This document shows, one piece after another, positions 7,275 to 15,139 of a stretch of 34,326 nucleotides of DNA. The notes beneath the pieces were generated by a model. The model did no database searches. It saw only the letters and a list, made by a program, of their open reading frames with translations, and was not told the origin of the DNA. The stretch covers positions 1 through 34,326 of IMG/VR virus record IMGVR_UViG_3300042395_000305; one strand, written 5' to 3'. A program made the translations under genes and the position numbers. Source of the stretch: a virus. Position 1 is the stretch's first letter; every line of letters begins with the position of its first letter.

Positions 7275-8134
7275 GAACTCTCGATCTCTTCGCCGGCGCC
7301 GGCGGTGGACTGTACGGGGGTGCGATCCTCGGATGGTCCTCCGCTTGCGCCGTCGAGATCGACCCGTATTGTCGGAAGGTCCTCCGTGCGAAGTTCCCCG
7401 AGGTTGAGATCCACGACGACGTGCGCACCTTCGACGGGCGGCCGTGGCGTGGACGCGTCGACGTCATCACCGGAGGGTTCCCCTGTCAGGATGTCTCTCT
7501 CGCAGGTAGAGGCGGAGGACTCGACGGCGCAAGATCGGGGTTGTGGCGCGAGTTCGCACGCATCATCGGCGAAGCTGAACCGGCGTTCGCGCTCATTGAG
7601 AACTCCCCCGCCCTCCGCGGACGGGGTCTCGATCGAGTCCTTCGGGACCTTGCCGCTCTCGGGTTCGATGCGGAATGGACTTGTCTCTCCGCGTCCGCCG
7701 TTGGCGCTCCGCACCGACGGAATCGAATCTGGATCCTTGCTGCCCACCCCGACCGCCTCGACGTACGGCACGCGCAACAACGGCAAGAGGGGCGACGGCT
7801 CGACGTTTCGCACGGCGGGCGCTCCGTCGCTCTCGACCATGGCGAGGCGGGACATGTGGCCCACCCCGACGGTCAAGGGGAACTACAACCGAGCGGGCCT
7901 CACGGAGCGGAGCGGCAACGGCCTCGCGACGGAGGTATGGATCCAGACTGGGACCCGTGGGCCGCTGAACCCGACTTGGATCGAGTGGCTCATGGGATGG
8001 CCCATGGGGGCGACCGACTGCGCGCCCTTGGAAACGGCCAGGTTCCGCTCGTGGCTGCTACAGCAGCGTGCGGCCTTGCTGCGCGTTTTGGGCTCGATTG
8101 GAGGCCCGTCTATGCTTCTCTTCCTCGACTGTGA
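7271..8134 (+). CDS. DNA cytosine-C5 methyltransferase
   Basis: This 287-aa enzyme transfers a methyl group from S-adenosylmethionine to cytosine C5. All core motifs are present in order: motif I L-D-L-F-A-G-A-G-G (4-12), motif IV G-G-F-P-C-Q-D-V-S with the catalytic Cys, motif VI I-E-N-S, motif VIII G-A-P-H-R-R-N-R, and a C-terminal motif IX/X R-L-R-A-L-G-N-G-Q-V-P. The target-recognition part is short. ENS replaces the more common ENV, as in other phage enzymes. The GTG start overlaps the upstream stop by 4 bases. The last 23 bases overlap the polymerase gene, and most of the gene is overlain by an open, protein-like second frame (see findings). Confidence 0.92.
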   Translation: MRTLDLFAGAGGGLYGGAILGWSSACAVEIDPYCRKVLRAKFPEVEIHDDVRTFDGRPWRGRVDVITGGFPCQDVSLAGRGGGLDGARSGLWREFARIIGEAEPAFALIENSPALRGRGLDRVLRDLAALGFDAEWTCLSASAVGAPHRRNRIWILAAHPDRLDVRHAQQRQEGRRLDVSHGGRSVALDHGEAGHVAHPDGQGELQPSGPHGAERQRPRDGGMDPDWDPWAAEPDLDRVAHGMAHGGDRLRALGNGQVPLVAATAACGLAARFGLDWRPVYASLPRL

Positions 8135-9899
8135 AACGCACCTTATCGGCCCCCGGAAGCTCGCCCCTCCGATCGTCTGTACCGCGTACGCCAGACAAGA
8201 GGGCCCCGGGTCCGTTAGCCTCGGGGCCTCCGCGTTGGCGTCCGCGGTCCTCGATCCCAATGTCATGATCGTCGGGCATAACATCGCCTTCGATATGGGT
8301 TGCCTCCTCGAGGCCCGCCCTGATCTCGTCTTCGAGATCTTCGACGCGTACGCCACGGGTCGCGTTCGTGACACGATGATCCGCCAGCAACTTCTCGATA
8401 TTGGCTACGGGGTCGGCGTGAAGCGGTCCTATGCACTGGACGCGTGCTACAAAAGGGCCACGGGGAGGGACCTCGATAAGGGCCCCGATACGTGGCGCCT
8501 ACGGTACGCTGAGCTCGACGGGGTCCCCTTGGATCAGTGGCCCGCGGAGGCCCTTGCCTATCCCGCGGCGGACGTCGAAGCGACGCGGGCCGTGTACCTA
8601 GAACAAGAGAACTATCCTTACTTCCTCGCGGACCAGGATCGGCAAACGGCCTCCGCTTTCGCGCGGCACCTCGTGGCGGCATGGGGGCTCGAGCCGCACG
8701 CGCCGTCCGTCGATCGGTGGGAGAAGGATACCCGTGCGCGGTTCGCCGAGCTCGCCCGGACCCTTGTCGATGCGGGCCTCATGCGTCGCGACGAATCGCG
8801 AGACACGAAGGCCGCGTCCGCGCGCCTCGAGTCCGTCTTTGCCGCGGAGGGCCTCGAGGTCCCGCGGACGCCGTCCGGCGCGGTGAGCCTCTCCGAAGAT
8901 GCCTGTCTCCGGTGTCACGATCCCGTGATGCGCGCGTACGGACAGATCGGCGCGGTTAAGGCCCGCCTTTCCAAGGATCTCCCGATCCTCCGGCGAACGG
9001 TTTGCCATACGCGTTTCGGCCTCGCGGCCTCCGGGCGCGCGACCTCGAGCGATCCGAATATCCAGAACCTCGGACGTGAAGGGGGCGTCCGCGAGTGCTT
9101 CCGCGCGCCGGCGGGGTACGTGTACGTGATCTGCGACTACTCTACACTGGAGCTCCGGACGCTCGCCGAAGTGCAGTGCGAATGGTTCGGCTCGAGTCCC
9201 CTCGCCGATGCGATCAACGGTGGCCTCGACGTCCACCTTGATCTCGCCGCGACGCTCCTCGGGGTCTCATACCAGGACGCAAAGGATCGCCTCGCGGCAG
9301 GGGACAAAGAGATTAAGCACCACAGGCAGATCGCGAAGGGCGCGAACTTTGGCTTTCCCGGGGGCCTCGGTGCAGGCGCGATGGTCGGTTACGTCCGAGC
9401 ATCGACGGGGATCACCCTGTCGCTGGACGCCGCGAGGGACCTCCGGGACGCGTGGCTCCGTCGGTGGACCATGGGGCCGTACTTCGAAAGGATCCGTTCG
9501 ACCACGGAGGCGCGGCAACCCCTCGAGCAACTTCGTTCCGGGCGCCTCCGCGGCGGCTGTGGCTTCACCGACGGGGCGAATACGATGTTTCAGGGTCTCG
9601 CGGCGGACATCGCGCACGACGCACTAAGGTCCGTCGTTCGCCGCTGCTACGAGGACCGCGCCGGCGATGTCCTCGGGGGGTGCCGCGTGGTCAACTTCGT
9701 CCACGACGAGATCGACATGATCGCCCCCGAAGCGACGGCGCACGAAGCGGCGGAGGCCCTCCGCGAGGAGATGATCGCGGCCGGCGCGCGATGGTGCAAG
9801 CACGTCAAGATCGAGGCCGTCCCGGCCCTCGCGCGCGCCTTGTCGAAGGGCGCAGAACCGAAGCACGACGATCGAGGAAGGTTGATCCCCTGTGACTAG
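8112..9899 (+). CDS. Family A DNA polymerase with 3'-5' exonuclease domain
   Basis: This 595-aa replicative polymerase has exonuclease motifs F-L-D-C-E-T (4-9, D6/E8), G-H-N-I-A-F-D (55-61) and Y-P-A-A-D (150-154). Polymerase motif A is D-Y-S-T-L-E-L-R (342-349), motif B is R-Q-I-A-K-G-A-N-F-G-F (405-415) and motif C is V-H-D-E-I-D (530-535). There is no 5'-3' exonuclease domain, as is usual for phage enzymes. The frame is open back to 7305, but the protein clearly begins at ATG 8112 because the exonuclease motif I is at residues 4-9. It overlaps the end of the methyltransferase gene by 23 bases. Confidence 0.94.
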   Translation: MLLFLDCETHLIGPRKLAPPIVCTAYARQEGPGSVSLGASALASAVLDPNVMIVGHNIAFDMGCLLEARPDLVFEIFDAYATGRVRDTMIRQQLLDIGYGVGVKRSYALDACYKRATGRDLDKGPDTWRLRYAELDGVPLDQWPAEALAYPAADVEATRAVYLEQENYPYFLADQDRQTASAFARHLVAAWGLEPHAPSVDRWEKDTRARFAELARTLVDAGLMRRDESRDTKAASARLESVFAAEGLEVPRTPSGAVSLSEDACLRCHDPVMRAYGQIGAVKARLSKDLPILRRTVCHTRFGLAASGRATSSDPNIQNLGREGGVRECFRAPAGYVYVICDYSTLELRTLAEVQCEWFGSSPLADAINGGLDVHLDLAATLLGVSYQDAKDRLAAGDKEIKHHRQIAKGANFGFPGGLGAGAMVGYVRASTGITLSLDAARDLRDAWLRRWTMGPYFERIRSTTEARQPLEQLRSGRLRGGCGFTDGANTMFQGLAADIAHDALRSVVRRCYEDRAGDVLGGCRVVNFVHDEIDMIAPEATAHEAAEALREEMIAAGARWCKHVKIEAVPALARALSKGAEPKHDDRGRLIPCD

Positions 9900-10080
9900 A
9901 TCTTGGTGCGAACTCGAAGACGGAACTCTAACGCTAGCCTCGAGGTACCCGACTCCGTGGGACGCGAGCGCCGCGTGGGTCTGGCGTACGGGCCTCCCGT
10001 TCCTGCTCGGGGGGATCCGCCCAACGAGGAACCCCAGGGCGATTATGCAGATCCGGATCTGTTTCGAGGGGGCCCCGTGA
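9892..10080 (+). CDS. Hypothetical 62-aa protein
   Basis: I do not recognise this product. The GTG start overlaps the polymerase end by 8 bases and the stop overlaps the next GTG by 4, so the gene fits the chained operon. It is Trp/Arg-rich with a short apolar patch (L-P-F-L-L-G-G-I, about 35-42). A competing reading extends the downstream resolvase N-terminus through this DNA in another frame from 9903. Codon third positions slightly favour the reading given here, but it is not settled. Confidence 0.5.
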   Translation: MTRSWCELEDGTLTLASRYPTPWDASAAWVWRTGLPFLLGGIRPTRNPRAIMQIRICFEGAP

Positions 10081-10532
10081 TCGATCTCGTGACGATCGAC
10101 CCCGGAGCGAAGACCGGGATCGCAGAATGGTCCGTGGTCTGGACGGCCTCCGCGTACGATCCCCCCGTCGGTGCGCTAGTCGCCGTCGGGACCGTCGCGA
10201 TCGAGACCTCCGATTGGGTACCCCCGCGCCGCGCCCGAAGGGTCGTCTGGGAGCGCCCTGTCCTTCGAACGGCGGGGCGCGTCCGGGCGACGCCGGATGA
10301 TCTCGTGACCCTGGCGTACCGTGCGGGCCTCGCCGTCGCGCTGTACCGGACCGCGGGGACATCCGTGGACGCGGTGACCCCGGCGCAGTGGAAGGGCTCC
10401 GTGCCCAAGGCGATCCACCATCGCCGGATCCTCGGGGCCCTCACGGCGACGGAACGGACGATCGCCGGGGACTGCGGCCCCGATGCGCTCGACGCGATCG
10501 GGATCGGCTTGCGATTGCTCGGCCGTCTCTGA
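10077..10532 (+). CDS. RuvC-like Holliday-junction resolvase
   Basis: This 151-aa protein has an RNase H fold signature: I-D-P-G-A-K-T-G (7-14) supplies the first catalytic Asp8, V-W-E-R-P (57-61) the Glu59, and G-P-D-A-L-D-A-I (134-141) the last two acidic residues Asp136 and Asp139. The order D...E...DxxD is that of RuvC-type resolvases, which cut four-way junctions before packaging. The GTG start overlaps the upstream stop. An alternative start at 9903 would add 58 residues of low-complexity Arg/Pro sequence ahead of a fold that normally begins right at this strand, so the short form is preferred. It is the last gene of the replication operon. Confidence 0.82.
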   Translation: MIDLVTIDPGAKTGIAEWSVVWTASAYDPPVGALVAVGTVAIETSDWVPPRRARRVVWERPVLRTAGRVRATPDDLVTLAYRAGLAVALYRTAGTSVDAVTPAQWKGSVPKAIHHRRILGALTATERTIAGDCGPDALDAIGIGLRLLGRL

Positions 10533-10543
10533 TTAGCTACCCT
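10515..10543 (+). promoter_or_regulatory. Promoter of the fibre gene unit
   Basis: TTGCTC (10515-10520), a 17-base spacer and TACCCT (10538-10543) lie 8 bases before the ATG at 10552. There is no Shine-Dalgarno. The -35 box lies within the end of the resolvase gene. Confidence 0.65.
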
Positions 10544-10551
10544 TCCGGATC

Positions 10552-12000
10552 ATGCAGATCGCACAGCCCGGCGGAGCCGGAACGGCACCGGTCAACGGCA
10601 CCCTCGAGGAAGCGTGGGCCTCCGTCCCCGTCGTTCTCACGGCGCCGGCCGCGGACTCGTACCTATGGACGATGTTGGACGCGACGGACGGAAGTCCCCC
10701 GGCACTGACTACGCCAACGGCGCAAGTCTCGGGGTTCACCCCGACGGTCGGCCGCCGGGCGTACCGCGTCCGTCTGACGTCGGTGACCTCGGGTGTCACG
10801 ACGATCACGACCCGCGTGGTTCACGTCTCGCGGACGGCGACCGGTGTCGAGATCCCAGGAGTCGACCGGATCGCGTACCAAGAGCGATCCGACGAGCGCG
10901 GCCTAGCTCGCGGCCTCGGCGCGGTATGGGATCGCAACTGGGCTAAGATCGATGCGTCCTTCGCGCTCAGTGACGGGACGCTCGACACCGAAGGGGCCGT
11001 CACCGTCGGCGCAACGAACGCCACGAGCGTTTCCGTCGGTCGTGCGGCAGCCCCGACGACGGTCGCGGGGGGCGCCACGACGATCGGGACCCCGACCCTC
11101 ACGATCGCGGACGCGGTCGGCGGGAACTCGGTCGCGGTCTGCACCGTAGGAGCGGCCGCGCGCGTCCGAGTGCAGGACTTCTGCACGAGTTTCGCCCTCG
11201 ACTGGCAAGCGAGCGCCGTGGGAATCGGAGCAGATACGACCATCGCATCCCAAGCGGGCGCTTCGGGCTCGCGTAACGGAGCGCTCAGGTTGCGCGCGCC
11301 GGCGGGGAATACGGCCCTCGGCGGGGGCGTGATCGTGGATCCGGGGTCCACCGTCTCGAACGTCGGGGATCCCCTCGCGTTGGAGTACAACGGCACGCGC
11401 GTATGGCAAGTCCGGCAGAACTCCGCCGGCGGAGTCCTTATGCAATGCCAGAATTTCGGGGATACGATCGTCATGGGGGGCCCTAACGGGGCCTCCGCTA
11501 ATTCGGTGAGCATCATTCCTAACGCAGCACTTACGGTGACTGCGACCGCGGGTTATCTGCTCCTCTCGACGTCGGGGGCCGTCCCGCTCTACGTTCAGCA
11601 ACCGAACGGGATCTCCATCTTCTCGGGGTCCGCGACGGTCGCTTTCAAGGACGTGAACGCGCGAGCGACGATCACCTCCGCGACCACGACCACGGTCCTA
11701 TCGTGGACGGCGGATACTAACCGCGTCTACACGGTGGAAGGGATCTTCACGCTCGCGAACGACACGGACAACCAGGGCGCCTGCTACAGGTTCCTCGCCG
11801 CCTTTAAGAACGTGGCCGGGACGGTGACGCAGATCGGCACCACGATCCTGACCGTGATCGGCGAAGACGCTGGACAGACGGGCTTGGACGTCGTGATCGA
11901 CTTCAGCGGAACCGCGATTCGGTTCCGCGTCGTGACGAACTCCACTGATACTGTGGTCGCGGAACTCGTGGCAAACATCTTTCAGGCGGTGCTGACGTGA
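10552..12000 (+). CDS. Fibre-like virion protein
   Basis: This 482-aa protein has an Ig/PKD-like N-terminal region (about 20-95, with alternating Thr/Val strands and Y-L-W-T) and then a linker W-D-R-N-W-A-K-I-D near 126-134. A long stretch rich in Gly, Ala, Thr, Ser and Val follows, including T-T-V-A-G-G-A-T-T-I-G-T-P-T, as in beta-helical tail fibres or spikes. The last ~100 residues form a more compact domain (W-T-A-D-T-N-R-V-Y-T-V-E-G). There is no signal peptide and no catalytic motif. A role in receptor binding or as a decoration fibre is inferred from composition. Unusually, it lies between replication and modification genes rather than after the baseplate. Confidence 0.65.
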   Translation: MQIAQPGGAGTAPVNGTLEEAWASVPVVLTAPAADSYLWTMLDATDGSPPALTTPTAQVSGFTPTVGRRAYRVRLTSVTSGVTTITTRVVHVSRTATGVEIPGVDRIAYQERSDERGLARGLGAVWDRNWAKIDASFALSDGTLDTEGAVTVGATNATSVSVGRAAAPTTVAGGATTIGTPTLTIADAVGGNSVAVCTVGAAARVRVQDFCTSFALDWQASAVGIGADTTIASQAGASGSRNGALRLRAPAGNTALGGGVIVDPGSTVSNVGDPLALEYNGTRVWQVRQNSAGGVLMQCQNFGDTIVMGGPNGASANSVSIIPNAALTVTATAGYLLLSTSGAVPLYVQQPNGISIFSGSATVAFKDVNARATITSATTTTVLSWTADTNRVYTVEGIFTLANDTDNQGACYRFLAAFKNVAGTVTQIGTTILTVIGEDAGQTGLDVVIDFSGTAIRFRVVTNSTDTVVAELVANIFQAVLT

Positions 12001-12401
12001 AGGTGACGATCATCCAGTGGCAGGAAGGGTCCGAAGGCTTCGAGGAGTTCGGACCGTACTCGGTTCTCCTCCCCGAGGACTCCGAAGACTTCGAGGCAGC
12101 AGCCCCGTACGGTTACAGCCGCGGAGTCGGAGAGGCCGACATGGACCGGATGGTCCTGATTGATCGCGGCCCGCGGGGGATCGACGAACCGAAAGAGCAC
12201 CCGATCACCGTGTGGTCGATCGGGGAGCAGCGCGCGAAGCTGGGCCCCGGGAGCGCGGCGAAGGAGTCCGCACGGGCGGCCGCGGACGCAGCGGCGGCGG
12301 CTCGACCTGGAGCCACCGGAGCCAAGGCCCTAGCCGCGGACGCGGAGCGCGCGAAGTTGCGCGCCATCGTAGAGTCCCTCGCGGCGGAGAAGGGTCCGTG
12401 A
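11997..12401 (+). CDS. Hypothetical 134-aa protein downstream of the fibre
   Basis: The GTG overlaps the fibre stop by 4 bases. The N-terminal ~75 residues are acidic (L-P-E-D-S-E-D-F-E) and the C-terminal 50 are an Ala-rich helix (A-A-D-A-A-A-A-A-R). The family is not recognised. Its position immediately after a fibre-like gene would suit a fibre assembly protein or a small virion partner, but this is only positional inference. Confidence 0.6.
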   Translation: MKVTIIQWQEGSEGFEEFGPYSVLLPEDSEDFEAAAPYGYSRGVGEADMDRMVLIDRGPRGIDEPKEHPITVWSIGEQRAKLGPGSAAKESARAAADAAAAARPGATGAKALAADAERAKLRAIVESLAAEKGP

Positions 12402-12922
12402 CCTCCCCCCGCCTCGAGGAAGAGACCCCGCCCGGCGGACTCCTTCGGCTCGTCCGCGAGCTCCCCCCGGAGGATGGCCTCGAGATCCTCGCCCGGGCCG
12501 TGGAACGCGCGGCGGTCCACGCGGACCGTGCGGCGCACCATTCCGAGGGCGCGCGCCTCGCCGTCGCGGCGCTCGAAGGGCGGATCCTCCAACATCGTGC
12601 GGATACGCACACGGAGATCGATCACCTGACCGTCAGGGTCCTGCGGGAGCTCGCCCTCGTCCGGCAAGAGATCGGCCGCGCGCCCACGGTGATCGACCCC
12701 CGGGAATCGCGTCCGGGGGACCACACTTCGGCGCAGCTCGCTGTGATGGAAAGCGGTACCGGGATCCTCGGGGTCCTCGGGGCGCTCTCCGCGGAGGTCT
12801 CCAGACTCAGGGCGGACTTCCGGGCCGAGATCCGCCGCGAGGCCGTCACGTCGCGACGTACGGTCGCCGCGGTCGCCGCGGCCGCGCCGGTGATCGTCGA
12901 GCTCGCGAAGGGCCTCTTGTGA
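12398..12922 (+). CDS. Coiled-coil protein with an apolar C-terminus
   Basis: This 174-aa product starts at GTG overlapping the previous stop. Most of it is predicted helix with heptad-like Leu/Val spacing (L-A-R-A-V-E-R-A-A-V-H, then T-V-R-V-L-R-E-L-A-L-V). It ends with R-R-T-V-A-A-V-A-A-A-A-P-V-I-V-E-L-A-K-G-L-L, an apolar stretch that could be a membrane anchor or oligomerisation helix. The family is unknown. Such an arrangement could also suit a lysis or membrane-associated protein. Confidence 0.6.
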   Translation: MTSPRLEEETPPGGLLRLVRELPPEDGLEILARAVERAAVHADRAAHHSEGARLAVAALEGRILQHRADTHTEIDHLTVRVLRELALVRQEIGRAPTVIDPRESRPGDHTSAQLAVMESGTGILGVLGALSAEVSRLRADFRAEIRREAVTSRRTVAAVAAAAPVIVELAKGLL

Positions 12923-13245
12923 CCCTTCGCGACGGCCTCTCGCCGTGGGGCGAACTCTGGGGCGGGCCCTTGGGACGGCGCACGGCGTCCAGTGCGTCCC
13001 TCGGACGCCGCGGCCCTCTGACGATCGCCGTTGCGGGAGTCGCCTCGTGGCGCCTTGAGGTTGCCTACGGTCCGGGGGCCTTCGTGGTCGCCGCGACGGA
13101 CGCGGGCCCCGTTGCGCCCTTCTCGGGGGCCGTCGGCCTCGCGGGCGGGACACTGTCCCCGCCCCCCGGAGGATGGCCAACGGGCGTCGTCCGTTTCCGT
13201 CTCTCGGGGTTCGACTCGTCGGGGGCCGAAGTCCTCGAGGCTTGA
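12919..13245 (+). CDS. Hypothetical 108-aa Gly-rich beta protein
   Basis: The GTG overlaps the previous stop by 4 bases. The product is rich in Gly, Ala, Pro and Val, with alternating patterns such as W-R-L-E-V-A-Y-G-P-G-A-F-V-V-A-A suggesting a small beta domain. There are no cysteines, signal or membrane helix. It is the last gene of the fibre unit, and a new promoter begins at its stop codon. A structural accessory role is possible but not shown. Confidence 0.58.
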   Translation: MTLRDGLSPWGELWGGPLGRRTASSASLGRRGPLTIAVAGVASWRLEVAYGPGAFVVAATDAGPVAPFSGAVGLAGGTLSPPPGGWPTGVVRFRLSGFDSSGAEVLEA

Positions 13246-13269
13246 CCGGATCGGCGGACGCCTTAGGTT
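13242..13269 (+). promoter_or_regulatory. Leaderless promoter
   Basis: TTGACC (13242-13247), a 16-base spacer and TAGGTT (13264-13269) are followed by CCGGCG and ATG at 13276. The 6-base gap after the -10 box and the lack of a Shine-Dalgarno imply a leaderless mRNA. The -35 box overlaps the upstream stop codon. Confidence 0.78.
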
Positions 13270-13275
13270 CCGGCG

Positions 13276-13458
13276 ATGGACAGAACGAAGGCCCTTCGAG
13301 AGTTACAGAAGGCGATCCGTCAACGGATCTTGACACTGCGGGACGTCCGCGAGAGCCGCGCGAAACCCGCGGAGTACGAGAATGCGAAGATCCGCGAGCG
13401 GCACGCGTTCCGCGCGCTCGAGGTCGCGATCGCTGCGGAGGAAGGGGTCCACGTATGA
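13276..13458 (+). CDS. Hypothetical 60-aa helical protein, leaderless
   Basis: This highly charged, almost entirely helical product (A-L-R-E-L-Q-K-A-I-R-Q-R, then R-E-R-H-A-F-R-A-L-E-V-A-I) has no cysteine or membrane segment. ATG at 13276 lies 6 bases after a TAGGTT box. It is the first gene of the unit that also carries the Dam-type methyltransferase, and its stop overlaps the next ATG. The function is not recognised; it could be a small coiled-coil regulator or an inhibitor of a host protein. Confidence 0.65.
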   Translation: MDRTKALRELQKAIRQRILTLRDVRESRAKPAEYENAKIRERHAFRALEVAIAAEEGVHV

Positions 13459-13997
13459 TCCCCGCGACCCTCGCCGCGGAGCTCGCGCCCGAGACGGACG
13501 CCGCGTTGTCCCTTTCGCAGTGGTCCGCGTCCTTCGAGATCCGGACCTCGGACGATCTTGATCTCGCCGGTCGCGTCGTCGCGGACCTCGGCGCAGAAGC
13601 GAAAGCGCTCGACGCGCGGCGGACGAAGATCACGAAGCCGCTCCTCGAGGCGAAGCGCGAAGTTGACGCACTGTTTCGTCCGGCGTTGGACGCCCTCGAA
13701 GGTGCCGTCACGACGATCAAGGGCCGGATCTCGGAGTACGTCGCGCGCCGAGACGAAGAGACCAGGGCGGCGGTCCACGAGGGGGCGATCGTCCCCGCGA
13801 TGATCGAGGGCGTCGCCGGCGTCGCCGTGACCCGGAGGGTGGAATTCGAGATCCAGGATCCGGACGCGGTCCCCCGAGAGTTCTGCTCTCCGGACATCGA
13901 CAAGATCCGCGCGGCCCTCGAACGCGGCGAGGACGTCCCCGGCGTTCGCTTGGTCGCCGTCGTGGGCGTCCGACGAAAGGGGGCGCGCCGTGGGTAA
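13455..13997 (+). CDS. Conserved-type phage coiled-coil protein
   Basis: This 180-aa protein has a central helical segment with the pattern A-L-D-A-R-R-T-K-I-T-K-P-L-L-E-A-K (residues about 51-67) and A-L-F-R-P-A-L-D-A-L-E (about 72-82). This resembles phage proteins often found with recombination genes and sometimes compared with Gam or DUF1351-type proteins. The C-terminal ~50 residues are a small alpha/beta domain (R-R-V-E-F-E-I-Q-D-P-D-A-V-P, then V-P-G-V-R-L-V). The biochemical role is unknown; protection of DNA ends or partnership with a recombinase is a guess from family context. ATG overlaps the upstream stop. Confidence 0.65.
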   Translation: MIPATLAAELAPETDAALSLSQWSASFEIRTSDDLDLAGRVVADLGAEAKALDARRTKITKPLLEAKREVDALFRPALDALEGAVTTIKGRISEYVARRDEETRAAVHEGAIVPAMIEGVAGVAVTRRVEFEIQDPDAVPREFCSPDIDKIRAALERGEDVPGVRLVAVVGVRRKGARRG

Positions 13998-14658
13998 GAA
14001 CCTCGAAGCGAAACCGAAGACATCGGAATGGTACACCCCTCCGTGGCTCGTCGCCGCCGCGGCGCACCTGCTCGGGATCAAGGTCTTCGACCTCGATCCG
14101 TGCGCGGGGCAGCATACGTCGCACGCGAAGCGGGGACTTTCGGAGGGGGGTCTTGAAACCTCCTGGGGCGGCAACGTCTGGCTGAACCCTCCTTCGCCGT
14201 CGCGGCCCTGGTGGGACAAACTGATGGACGAGCCAGGGGTCGATCGTGCGGCCTATGTGGCCTACAACGTCGATCAGATCGCACAGTCGGTCCGCTGGCG
14301 TACGCCGATGGCAACCTTTCCGATCCTGTGGATCGGCGGACGCGTCCAGTGGTGGACCTCAAGAACGGCGGAGATCGTCCGCCTCACGGAGGCCTGGGAC
14401 CGCCAGGCCCCCGAAGGCCGTTCCGCGACGTCGGCGGAGCTCGCGCGGGAAACCCTTCGTTTGTCGGAACTTCCGATGATCGGCGCGATCCCACAGTCGC
14501 CCCTGTTCGGCGGGGGTTGTCCACAGCATGAGTCGGCCGTGGTCCTTTGCGTCTCCCCGGACGAGCTCGGCCCCCGTATCGCGACCCTTCGAGCGGTCGC
14601 CCTTGCCGCGGGGATGCCCGAATCGACGGCCCTCTTTGTGTCGCGGGGGTCCCTGTGA
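13990..14658 (+). CDS. Dam-type N6-adenine DNA methyltransferase
   Basis: This 222-aa protein matches the phage Dam methylase family. It has an N-terminal S-E-W-Y-T-P-P (12-18), an SAM-binding motif F-D-L-D-P-C-A-G (33-40), and a catalytic-type N-P-P-S-P-S-R-P-W-W-D (66-76). The usual motif is NPPY or DPPY; here Ser replaces the aromatic residue that stacks on the flipped adenine, so activity or specificity may differ. The GTG start overlaps the upstream gene by 8 bases. GATC, the classical Dam target, is very frequent in this DNA, but specificity cannot be read from sequence alone. Confidence 0.83.
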   Translation: MGKNLEAKPKTSEWYTPPWLVAAAAHLLGIKVFDLDPCAGQHTSHAKRGLSEGGLETSWGGNVWLNPPSPSRPWWDKLMDEPGVDRAAYVAYNVDQIAQSVRWRTPMATFPILWIGGRVQWWTSRTAEIVRLTEAWDRQAPEGRSATSAELARETLRLSELPMIGAIPQSPLFGGGCPQHESAVVLCVSPDELGPRIATLRAVALAAGMPESTALFVSRGSL

Positions 14659-15101
14659 TCACGACGTGCGACCGCTGCGGGCAACCGGCGTTCACCAGGG
14701 AATCGGGGGCGCCGTGCATCCGGCACTTCGAGTCCAAGTGGGGCTCTTACGGTGACGGATGTCACGGGACCATGTACGCAACCAAGGACCTCGAAGGCGT
14801 GATCGCGGTGACGATCCCGATCCTCGAGATCCACGTAATCTCCGAGATCGCGGGGGCGACTCGCAACGTCAAGGTTCGCGCCCCTGCCTCGGGGGTAGGG
14901 ATCCTAACGAACGCGCTGGACATCCTCGAGGAGCAAGAGGGCGTCCCGATCTTCCCGTGGGGGCCCGCTTCGAGTCGGCTGGTGGTTCTTTTCGGACTCC
15001 GTATCGTCGCGGAGATCTACTGGTCGGATACCCGGGCGACCCCCGCGGGCCCGGTCACGGAAGAGTTCCGATGGCGCTTCTACGCGGGGTCCTTCGGATG
15101 A
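14655..15101 (+). CDS. Hypothetical protein with an N-terminal zinc-finger-like motif
   Basis: This 148-aa product starts at GTG overlapping the Dam stop. The first 40 residues contain C-D-R-C-G (5-9), then C-I-R-H (21-24) and a further Cys at about 36, a C-x2-C...C-x2-H arrangement that could bind zinc. The remaining ~105 residues look like an alpha/beta domain with alternating strands (V-I-A-V-T-I-P-I-L-E-I-H-V). Its function is unknown. The association with a DNA methyltransferase may be operonic only. Confidence 0.62.
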   Translation: MITTCDRCGQPAFTRESGAPCIRHFESKWGSYGDGCHGTMYATKDLEGVIAVTIPILEIHVISEIAGATRNVKVRAPASGVGILTNALDILEEQEGVPIFPWGPASSRLVVLFGLRIVAEIYWSDTRATPAGPVTEEFRWRFYAGSFG

Positions 15102-15104
15102 CCC

Positions 15105-15133
15105 TTGACTCTTGAAACGTCTGGCATTACATT
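15105..15133 (+). promoter_or_regulatory. Leaderless promoter, near copy of the one at 148-176
   Basis: TTGACT (15105-15110), a 17-base spacer and TACATT (15128-15133) are followed by AGTCAC and ATG at 15140. Boxes, spacer length and distance to the ATG are identical to the promoter at 148-176. Spacer positions TTG, AA and GTC are also conserved. Confidence 0.82.
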
Positions 15134-15139
15134 AGTCAC

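Noticed and set aside
9903-10532. Longer start for the RuvC-like gene
   Set aside because: The extra 58 residues are Arg/Pro-rich low complexity ahead of the first strand of the fold, and GTG 10077 overlaps the upstream stop like the other junctions. Not fully excluded.
15087-15104. Small hairpin GGGTC...GACCC before the 15105 promoter
   Set aside because: Only a 5-bp stem with no T-tract, partly within coding sequence; not enough for a terminator call.
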